Under the pieces are notes generated by a model. The model saw only the letters and a list, made by a program, of their open reading frames with translations, had not been told where the DNA came from and searched no databases. From positions 1-5,326 of the forward strand of contig CAMBES010000098.1 of assembly GCA_945865855.1 (NCBI GenBank): a stretch of 5,326 bases of DNA, read 5' to 3'. The stretch comes from Rhizobium sp. Q54. Lineage in GTDB: Bacteria > Pseudomonadota > Alphaproteobacteria > Rickettsiales > UBA1997. The translations under genes were made by a program, and so were the position numbers. Numbering within the stretch: position 1 is the stretch's first letter; the number at the start of each line of letters is the position of its first letter. Of this stretch, positions 1 through 4,820 are shown one piece after another.

Positions 1-254
1 AAGCCATCTCAGTTCAGATTGAGGGCTGCAACTCGCCCTCATGAAGTTGGAATTGCTAGTAATCGTGGATCAGCATGCCACGGTGAATACGTTCTCGGGT
101 CTTGTACACACTGCCCGTCAAGCCATGGAAGCTGTTTCTACCTGAATAGAGTGAGCTAACCGCAAGGAGGTAGCTCTACACGGTAGGAGGGGTGACTGGG
201 GTTAAGTCGTAACAAGGTAGCAGTAGGGGAACCTGCGGCTGGATTACCTCCTTA
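1..254 (+). rRNA. rrs: 16S ribosomal RNA, 3' end (partial)
   Basis: This is the last ~254 nt of small-subunit rRNA; the gene begins outside the window. Visible universal landmarks are GCTAGTAATCGTGGATCA, GGTGAATACGTTC, TTGTACACAC, the GTCGTAACAAGGTA segment of the decoding centre, the GGGGAACC loop of helix 45 (KsgA methylation target), and the terminal ACCTCCTTA carrying the anti-Shine-Dalgarno CCTCC. The variants ACTGCCCGTCA (usual ACCGCCCGTCA) and GGATTACC (usual GGATCACC) resemble what I recall for Rickettsiales; that is memory, not alignment. The end is placed by analogy with the E. coli 3' terminus. No tRNA or 23S gene follows in this window, as in split rRNA operons. Confidence 0.97.
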
Positions 255-261
255 GAGAACT

Positions 262-313
262 GAAGTCAGTCTTCGGATTGACTTCCATTAAAGTGACTGT
301 TCACGCAGTCATT
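262..313 (+). other. two tandem hairpins just after 16S rRNA
   Basis: Hairpin 1 pairs GAAGTCAGTC (262-271) with GATTGACTTC (276-285), a 10-bp stem with one G-U pair closed by a C(UUCG)G tetraloop, an exceptionally stable loop. Hairpin 2 pairs AGTGACTG (292-299) with CAGTCATT (306-313), 8 bp around TTCACG. They start 8 nt after the mature 16S end, so they are most simply part of the precursor 3' trailer, as processing signals or protective structures. No T-tract follows hairpin 1. After hairpin 2 comes CTCAAAAAACAAA, so neither is a classical intrinsic terminator on the + strand. The pairing is seen directly; the role is inferred. Confidence 0.6.
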
Positions 314-329
314 CTCAAAAAACAAACGT

Positions 330-463
330 GGACGGGGCTATCGTCTTTATTTTTCTTATTTACAGATTCTAGACCATGTCAAGCTGCAAGGCATGGTCAC
401 TAGAATCTTACATGCTGGCGACTCTTCCAAACACCCCTCCTCCTTATTCTGATTATCCCGTCC
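330..463 (+). other. nested stem-loop region downstream of 16S
   Basis: A large hairpin spans 364-408. AGATTCTAG (364-372) pairs with CTAGAATCT (400-408) and ACCATG (373-378) with CATGGT (392-397): 15 bp, interrupted only by a 2-nt bulge (398-399), with a 13-nt loop. Outside it, GGACGGG (330-336) is the exact complement of CCCGTCC (457-463), with ATC/GAT (340-342/451-453) able to add three pairs, so the hairpin could sit inside a longer closed domain. A weak GACG/CGTC stem (331-334/342-345) followed by TTTATTTTTCTTATTT is an alternative that could act as the 16S terminator. Function is unknown. The right arm overlaps the start of a relic ORF. Confidence 0.45.
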
Positions 464-691
464 AAAAATTCCTACAAAGCAATTTAGGGCTAAAAGATTT
501 CCTGCAACTTCCTAAAAACGCTGTTTGTGATTTTTAGCCCAGGAGGCAACAGGACTAGCAACATATGAGTCTTTATTCTTAGAACTTGCCGCGCATCTGC
601 ATAATTACGACAACTCCTCAAGAAAATAAAAACTTACTGGTATGTCGCAAAAGAAGATTTTGTATCCGCAGGAAAATCCAAAATTTCTTAG
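376..691 (+). pseudogene. frameshifted relic of an unknown protein gene
   Basis: Three frames in succession read like one protein. The first runs from ATG 376 (second Met codon at 412) through YSDYPVQKFLQSNLGLKD to a TAG at 535-537. One extra T in the T5 run at 531-535 would join it to AQEATGLATYESLFLELAAH and HNYDNSSRK in the next frame, which stops at 624-629. A further shift near 610-628 would continue into KTYWYVAKEDFVSAGKSKIS, ending at TAG 689-691. Total about 100 residues. I do not recognise the family. No Shine-Dalgarno sequence is evident before either ATG, and the 5' end overlaps the 364-408 hairpin. The inverted repeat GGGCTAAAA (487-495) / TTTTAGCCC (532-540) lies inside. A decayed gene is likely; chance open frames in AT-rich DNA cannot be excluded. 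Confidence 0.4.
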
Positions 692-751
692 TCACAAAAC
701 CAACGACATTATAATATCTAATAGCTAGGCAAAAATTATAGATGGACTTAC

Positions 752-781
752 GAAAAACGGAGAGGGATTTTTCAATCCTCT
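752..781 (-). terminator. candidate intrinsic terminator, minus strand
   Basis: Read on the minus strand, AGAGGATT (781 to 774), a GAAA tetraloop and AATCCCTCT (769 to 761) form an 8-bp stem with one bulged C, followed by CCGTTTTTCG. It would end transcripts coming from lptA-lptB and the relic ORF behind lptB. On the plus strand the same hairpin is followed, after 7 nt, by T7 (789-795), so a weaker bidirectional function is possible. The T-tract is short (five Ts), hence moderate confidence. Confidence 0.5.
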
Positions 782-1027
782 ACAAGAATTTTTTTGATCG
801 TGGTTTTTAACTCCGCTACAGAGGCTGCTCCACCTCCTTTGGCTGAATGTAACTTGACGATTAATAAAGCTTTTGGATGCGCTTCAAGAACAACAAAAAT
901 AAATCCGCTTGCAGCTACAAAGCCTTGCAGAATCTAGTCAAAATACAATTTTATTTCGCGGGGGAACGGTGATTTTTTTTAATTCTAATAGAATCGAAAC
1001 TCTGCAAGAGCTGCCCCACAAAATCAT
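772..1027 (-). pseudogene. relic ORF downstream of lptB, unknown product
   Basis: On the minus strand, 933 to 772 is an open frame of 53 codons with no ATG, GTG or TTG start. It contains FIFVVLEAHPKALLIVKLHS, then AKGGGAASVAEL and KTTIKKILVED, and its TGA falls inside the terminator hairpin at 761-781, as natural gene ends often do in compact genomes. Upstream, another frame from ATG at 1027 reads for 29 codons (ILWGSSCRVSILLELKK and onward) to a TGA near 938, so a frameshift and a stop may separate two halves of a former small gene right behind lptB. I do not recognise the protein. The complementary plus frame is also open here, which weakens the call. No other gene is seen in 692-771. Confidence 0.3.
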
Positions 1028-1035
1028 GCGGGGGA

Positions 1036-1764
1036 TTAAATTCTAAAGTCCTCTCCGAGATAAACTTTTCGCGTTTCTTCATGTTCAATTATCTCATCTT
1101 TCGAGCCAGAAGTTAGGATCATTCCATCATAAACAATGTAAGCTCGATCCACGATTGATAGGGTTTCGCGTACATTATGATCGGTGATCAAGACTCCAAT
1201 TCCACGATCTTTTAAATGCATCACCATTTGACGAATGTCATTGACTGCGATTGGATCTACACCAGCAAAAGGCTCGTCTAGCAAGATGAATGAAGGGTTA
1301 GTGGCTAATGCGCGAGCAATCTCCACCCTTCTTCTCTCCCCTCCCGAAAGTGCTAACGCGAGCGATTTGCGAATGTGATTAATTGAGAATTCTGTCAGCA
1401 ATTCTTCTAACTTTTCTTTGCGCTTAATCTCGTTGGCTTCGGTTATTTCAAGGATAGAGTAAATATTTTCTTCAACCGTCATGCCGCGAAAAATCGAAGC
1501 CTCTTGCGGCAAATAACCAAGTCCTAAGCGGGCGCGGTGATACATCGGCATGTGCGTAATATCGAGCTGGTCGAGAAAAATATTTCCAGAATCCGCTTTA
1601 ACTAGACCAACCATCATGTAAAAACAGGTGGTCTTGCCCGCGCCATTAGGACCAAGCAGACCCACAACTTCGCCCCGCCCTATTTTTAAACTCACGTCAC
1701 GAATTACGGTTTTTTTGCCATAAGATTTTTGTAAATTTGTCGCACTTAATACTTTATTGCTCAT
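1036..1764 (-). CDS. lptB: LptB, LPS export ABC transporter ATP-binding protein
   Basis: Cytoplasmic ATPase of the LptB2FG complex, which extracts lipopolysaccharide from the inner membrane and drives it along the LptC-LptA bridge. All ABC motifs are intact: Walker A GPNGAGKT (38-45), Q-loop Q87 in YLPQEASIF, signature LSGGERRRVEIARA (139-152), Walker B FILLDEP with catalytic E164, and H-loop H196 in LITDHN. The Q-loop stretch and the LSGGERRR signature are characteristic of LptB rather than other ABC ATPases. The start chosen (ATG 1762-1764, MSNK) gives 242 aa, close to the 241 aa of E. coli LptB, with GAAG seven bases upstream. An in-frame ATG at 1806 would add 14 residues with no family counterpart and a longer overlap with lptA. 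It overlaps the lptA end by 11 bp, implying one transcript and coupled translation. Confidence 0.96.
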   Translation of the reverse strand: MSNKVLSATNLQKSYGKKTVIRDVSLKIGRGEVVGLLGPNGAGKTTCFYMMVGLVKADSGNIFLDQLDITHMPMYHRARLGLGYLPQEASIFRGMTVEENIYSILEITEANEIKRKEKLEELLTEFSINHIRKSLALALSGGERRRVEIARALATNPSFILLDEPFAGVDPIAVNDIRQMVMHLKDRGIGVLITDHNVRETLSIVDRAYIVYDGMILTSGSKDEIIEHEETRKVYLGEDFRI

Positions 1765-2308
1765 ATTGCATCTTCGATTTTTTTGCTTCGCCAGCATCGC
1801 TGCCAAGGATAACTACTACTCTTTTATCTCCTCCATTGCCGGCGATCGATGTTTCATCTTTCTTACCTAGGAATCGACCTTTTTTTGTTGTTAAATCATA
1901 AAGAAATTTATCCCCACTCGCAATTGATGTGCCATTATTTATGATCACATTTTTCTCCAAAACGAAGACGTTTTTTTGTGGATCATAAAAACCCGCATCG
2001 CCACTTCCAATAAATTCTTCACTAAAAATTTTAACATTTTCTTTGGCTTCAATTTTTTTGATTTTTGATTTTTTAGAATCTTGTCCGACTTTATCTTCTT
2101 CGTAAAACACAGTCATTTTTTGCGCGAGCAAACTACTGTCATTTTTCTCGACCACAACATTGTTTAAAAAATTTACTTCTTGAGATTTGCGCTTGATGTC
2201 GATTATGTCAGACCTTATTCTAGCCGGAGAGCCCTTTATTGTTGAGGCTTCACACACTTCCGAGGTAACTAAATTAAAAATTATGCAGATCGCTAAAAAA
2301 CGTTTCAC
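1754..2308 (-). CDS. lptA: LptA/OstA-like periplasmic LPS transport protein
   Basis: Periplasmic beta-jellyroll protein that oligomerises into the bridge carrying LPS from the inner-membrane LptBFGC complex to LptD. It has 184 aa, like E. coli LptA (185). Residues 1-21 form a signal peptide (MKRF, hydrophobic AICIIFNLV, probable cleavage after CEA). The remainder shows repeated OstA-type beta strands: VNFLNNVVVEKND followed by LLAQKMTVFY (about 45-69), IEAKENVKIFSEE, GSGDAGFYDPQKNVFVLEKN, and IASGDKFLYDLTTKKG. The start is a GTG (2306-2308). Its predicted Shine-Dalgarno-like AAGAAG directly abuts it, closer than usual, but an in-frame TGA lies upstream and no other start preserves the signal peptide. 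Identification rests on pattern, length and the following lptB. The gene for LptC, often just upstream of lptA, is absent here. The 5' end overlaps the divergent DUF192 gene by 26 bp. Confidence 0.85.
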   Translation of the reverse strand: MKRFLAICIIFNLVTSEVCEASTIKGSPARIRSDIIDIKRKSQEVNFLNNVVVEKNDSSLLAQKMTVFYEEDKVGQDSKKSKIKKIEAKENVKIFSEEFIGSGDAGFYDPQKNVFVLEKNVIINNGTSIASGDKFLYDLTTKKGRFLGKKDETSIAGNGGDKRVVVILGSDAGEAKKSKMQYEQ

Positions 2309-2786
2309 CTTCTTTATTATTGGTTGCGCGGTTATTCTTTTTATTGTGCTTCAAGCTAGCAGGAACATAGGCGCGAGTGACGTAACAAGATTTAATCGCG
2401 ATCTAAAAAACTACAACGCCAAATTACAAATCTTTGATCGAGACTCGAAACTCGTGGCTAGTTTCAAGATCGCAATCGCTAAAAGCGATGATCAAAAAAT
2501 GTACGGATTGATGAATCTTGATAATCTTCCCAAAGATCACGGGATGCTTTTTCCATTCAGAGAGAGCCAAGTGATTAACATGTGGATGAAAAATACCAAA
2601 ATTCCACTCGATATTATTTTCATTGATGACGATGACGAAATTTCCATAATTAAAAATGACGCCAAGACAAATTCTCTCGAACTAATTTCCTCAGAAAAAG
2701 AAGCAAAATATGTTCTTGAGATCAATGCCGGCCTAGCAAAAGAATTTGGAATAGAAGCGAGACAAAAAGTGCAAATTTTAAATTAA
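2283..2786 (+). CDS. DUF192 (UPF0127) family protein, membrane-anchored or exported
   Basis: A 167-residue protein. Residues 5-25 are KKR followed by a hydrophobic stretch (FTFFIIGCAVILFIVLQA), a signal peptide or N-terminal anchor. The DUF192 domain occupies about 47-167 with its hallmark motifs in order: YGLM (74-77), HGMLFPF (86-92), MWMKNT (100-105), PLDIIFID (108-115) and VLEINAG (144-150). The family is common in bacteria but its biochemical role is not established. ATG 2283 was preferred over the ATG at 2187 because the longer form adds 32 residues that are only the complement of lptA and push the signal sequence inwards. No good Shine-Dalgarno sequence is near it (GAGG at 2262-2265 is 17 nt away), so the start is moderately sure. 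It is followed by bamD with a TAATG overlap. Any promoter must lie within lptA. Confidence 0.87.
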   Translation: MQIAKKRFTFFIIGCAVILFIVLQASRNIGASDVTRFNRDLKNYNAKLQIFDRDSKLVASFKIAIAKSDDQKMYGLMNLDNLPKDHGMLFPFRESQVINMWMKNTKIPLDIIFIDDDDEISIIKNDAKTNSLELISSEKEAKYVLEINAGLAKEFGIEARQKVQILN

Positions 2787-3562
2787 TGAAAACTATTCAG
2801 CTTGCGAGACCAGAATATTTAAAGCTCAATAAGATTCTTGGTCTATTGTTTATCTTTGCTCTACTCACCTCCTGCTCTAAAAAAGAAAATGAAAAAACCA
2901 ACGCCGAAGCTTCTTATGTCGAGGCAATGAAGCTGTTGAAAAAAAAAGACTATTCTGAAGCTGCTACTGAATTTGAAAAAATTGATGACGATTTCCCTTT
3001 TTCAAAATGGGCGCTAAAGGCTCAGACAATGGCAACTTATGCGCGTTATAAAAACGAAGATTATATAAAGCTGGTTGCTAATGTTGATGATTTTTTGCGC
3101 TTAAATCCATCTAGCGAATATGTGCCCTACATGATCTATATGAAAGGCCTGACTTACTACAATCAAATTACTGATATTGAGCGAGCTCAGGATAATGCTC
3201 AGCAAGCTTCTTCTATTTTTCGCGAGCTAATTGCTCGTTTTTCACAAACAGACTATGCTGATGATGCGAAAGGAAAATTATCTTTCATTGATGAGCATTT
3301 AGCTGGGGCAAAAATGGCGATCGGTCGCTATCAAATCGCATCTCGTAATTATGTTGGGGCAGTTATTAGTTTTAATGAGGTTCTGTCTCGTTACCGCTAT
3401 ACCAAACAAACTCCTGAGGCTTATTTTCGTCTTGTTGAGATTTATTATAAAATTGGCCTAAAAGAAGAAGGGAAGAAAGCCAAACAAAAGTTGCAGCAAA
3501 AATTCCCAGATGATTATTGGGCCAAAATTTCTACAAAAATCACCCCAGATAAATTGCAATAA
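2786..3562 (+). CDS. bamD: BamD, outer membrane protein assembly lipoprotein
   Basis: Periplasmic TPR lipoprotein of the BAM complex, which with BamA folds beta-barrel proteins into the outer membrane. It has 258 aa, a usual length. A type II signal peptide ends in the lipobox LLTSC with the lipidated Cys at residue 30; the n-region is unusually long (about 16 residues). The mature part is built of TPR-like helices: YVEAMKLLKKKDYSEAATEF (44-63), the FPFSKWALKAQ segment, YVPYMIYMKGLTYYNQ (112-127), then DIERAQ (130-135), DEHLAGAKMAIGRY (169-182) and TPEAYFRLVEIYYKIGL (209-225). The last three blocks match what I recall of alphaproteobacterial BamD. The start ATG shares its A with the TAA of the DUF192 gene and lacks its own Shine-Dalgarno sequence, so translation is probably coupled. 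No convincing terminator follows; 3563-3649 holds only a short ATGATCAT palindrome and AT-rich sequence. Confidence 0.93.
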   Translation: MKTIQLARPEYLKLNKILGLLFIFALLTSCSKKENEKTNAEASYVEAMKLLKKKDYSEAATEFEKIDDDFPFSKWALKAQTMATYARYKNEDYIKLVANVDDFLRLNPSSEYVPYMIYMKGLTYYNQITDIERAQDNAQQASSIFRELIARFSQTDYADDAKGKLSFIDEHLAGAKMAIGRYQIASRNYVGAVISFNEVLSRYRYTKQTPEAYFRLVEIYYKIGLKEEGKKAKQKLQQKFPDDYWAKISTKITPDKLQ

Positions 3563-3649
3563 ACCCGAATTTCCAATGATCATTAATTAATTTGCCCCGA
3601 ACTGCCTCCGCGCTCTTTATCTCACTGCTTTAGCAAGAATTTTCCCCGC

Positions 3650-4582
3650 TGTTTTTTACCAGAAATTAATATGGAAGAGGTTCCCTATAAATTACATCAT
3701 CTCTTACTAGCTTCAGGAATAAGCTCGGTTCTGAGCTTTTCGCTAACTGTTTCCATGGCCGTCAATCAGAAGCGGTAAAAGTTAAAGACCTCAAAAAGGT
3801 TATCATCGATAACACTGTGCTCCAAAGAACATCGAATTTCTTGCCACTCCAAGCTTTACAACAAATCTTAGAAAGATTAGTAAAGCTTGCAGCGGGGCCC
3901 TCGACGCTCTTCATCAAAACCCTTCTGCGTCAATCTCTGGATATATTCGTATCAAACAAATTAGACGAGCGAATAAGTCCCGCTAAAAGTCTCAAAACAA
4001 TCTTTGGCAGAGTGGCTCGTGGTTTAGAGTGTAGAATAAACTCAAGTCAAAGAGCTGGTTATTCAGCAAAAAATCTTACTGAAATCTTCACTTCAATTCT
4101 CAATCAAAACCAAGACAGTCCTGACCCAGGAAAGAAAAAGTAAGAACAAGCTTTATTCTCTTCACGAAACAGAGGACTCCATTGCATCACCAAAGGCAAG
4201 GTGCGTACGCGCATAAGTCAGCATTAGAATCGGCAGAAAATTACCGGGTAAAATTAAAAATAGTCTTGGCAGATCGTAATTCAGATGATCCACTCGAAAA
4301 TCACGCCAAAGTCTTCATCTCTGTTCAGAGTAGAGGCGTCACAACAACAATCAAAAAAATCTTAAAAGAGGATCGGCAATTGAGCCAATGATTGGACACA
4401 TGAAGCAAGAAGGAAAGCTAGGGCTTTGCAGGCTTAAAAGGATTGTTGGCGATCAATTAAACGCACTGCTGACAGGAGTTGGACACAATCTCCGACTGAT
4501 TCTGAAACACATCAGAAAACTACTGAAGTTCAGAAAGCTAAAGAATTTTTTACTAAAAATTTATCGAGTTAGGAGTTGTTAG
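3650..4582 (+). pseudogene. decayed IS5-family-like DDE transposase
   Basis: Fragments in all three frames line up with one transposase in order. SSLTSFRNKLGSEL (from about 3697) leads to EAVKVKDLKKVIIDNTV (3769-3819) with the first catalytic Asp. SLKTIFGRVARGLE lies near 3990-4030. KNKLYSLHE (4142-4168) then CITKGKVRTR (from 4183) follow in shifted frames. ADRNSDDPLENHAKVFIS is the second-Asp region, then RGVTTTIKKILK. After a further shift near the A7 run before 4370, GSAIEPMIGHMKQE carries the catalytic Glu and continues as CRLKRIVGDQLNALLTGVGH to TAG 4582. The N-terminal third is missing, and about 100 residues are deleted between the KGKVRTR and ADR blocks. GAGAGTGGGTTCTTCAGTGC (4588-4607) could be the right terminal repeat, but no matching left end was found. 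It is not functional. Confidence 0.85.
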
Positions 4583-4660
4583 TTTGGAGAGTGGGTTCTT
4601 CAGTGCGGACTTTTTATTATCAGCATCAAGACCGGGTAGAATATTATTTTTAGAATTCAT
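4553..4660 (-). CDS. 35-codon ORF, probably a truncated gene start
   Basis: ATG at 4660 is preceded by AAGGAG (4665-4670) with a 4-nt spacer, the best ribosome binding site in the window. The peptide begins MNSKNNILPGLDADNKK and ends LTTPNSINF at a TAG (4553-4555). Its second half is the complement of the transposase relic's 3' end and its putative terminal repeat, overlapping that relic by 30 bp. The most economical reading is the 5' end of a minus-strand gene cut by the IS insertion, with only about the first 17 codons native. It could instead be a genuine tiny gene. No family is recognised. It follows the 41-codon ORF by 30 nt. Confidence 0.35.
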   Translation of the reverse strand: MNSKNNILPGLDADNKKSALKNPLSKLTTPNSINF

Positions 4661-4690
4661 TTTTCTCCTTAAATTTTTTTGTTAATGCAG

Positions 4691-4816
4691 TTACATTGCT
4701 TTAGTATACCACATACTGGCATTGTTCATATTCATAGTTTGAAGTAACGAAAATTTCCGCATATCATGATCACTGCAAACAACCAAAATTTGCTGAATTT
4801 TCTTTTTGACACCCAT
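4691..4816 (-). CDS. 41-codon hypothetical ORF
   Basis: This small ORF starts ATG 4814-4816 and reads MGVKKKIQQILVVCSDHDM, then RKFSLLQTMN, with a Met/Asn-rich end (NASMWYTKAM) and TAA at 4691-4693. It begins 4 nt after the stop of the preceding minus-strand ORF, suggesting coupling, though its ribosome site (GAAAGAAAAG) is weak. The first 27 residues look like a natural protein N-terminus with a beta-strand-like IQQILVVCS. The tail looks less natural, so it may be a gene truncated by a frameshift. I do not recognise the family. Confidence is limited by its length. Confidence 0.3.
   Translation of the reverse strand: MGVKKKIQQILVVCSDHDMRKFSLLQTMNMNNASMWYTKAM
4703..4711 (-). promoter_or_regulatory. 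possible extended -10 promoter element
   Basis: On the minus strand TGGTATACT gives an extended -10 (TG, one base, TATACT) about 43 nt upstream of the ATG at 4660, placing a start site near 4697. No good -35 hexamer is present, which extended -10 promoters can tolerate. It lies inside the 41-codon ORF, so either this promoter or that ORF is probably fortuitous. Confidence 0.25.
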
Positions 4817-4820
4817 ATTT

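Noticed and set aside
210..246. A-G mismatch in the helix 45 stem (AGCAG against CTGCGGCT) as evidence of a decayed 16S
   Set aside because: The loop and anti-SD are intact, and I recall a similar mismatch in other Rickettsiales 16S sequences, so it is likely lineage variation.
710..715. TATAAT as a promoter
   Set aside because: No credible -35 at 16-18 bp and no downstream plus-strand gene for it to serve.
776..937. Plus-strand open frame opposite the minus-strand relic
   Set aside because: It lacks a start context and terminator; the minus frame ends in a hairpin/T-tract and reads more like protein, though this remains undecided.
1765..1806. 14-residue N-terminal extension of LptB
   Set aside because: It lies within the lptA end, has no LptB counterpart, and the MSNK start gives the family's usual length.
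2187..2282. Upstream N-terminal extension of the DUF192 ORF from ATG 2187
   Set aside because: The extra 32 residues are the antisense of lptA, precede the signal sequence, and have no place in the family architecture.
2537..2725. Minus-strand 62-codon ORF
   Set aside because: It is antisense to the conserved DUF192 core, serine/isoleucine-rich as expected of a shadow frame.
3563..3600. AATGATCATT palindrome after bamD as terminator
   Set aside because: The palindrome leaves almost no loop and is not followed by a T-tract.
4340..4395. Programmed ribosomal frameshifting at the A7 run of the transposase
   Set aside because: Several other frameshifts and a large deletion exist in the same gene, so decay explains it better.
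4182..4582. Two separate small plus-strand genes (4182-4391 and 4388-4582)
   Set aside because: Their translations are consecutive pieces of one transposase separated by a frameshift near 4350-4370.
4553..4816. RiPP precursor peptides next to a tailoring oxygenase
   Set aside because: The short ORFs show no leader/core pattern or recognition motif, one is contaminated by IS sequence, and the oxygenase itself is uncertain.
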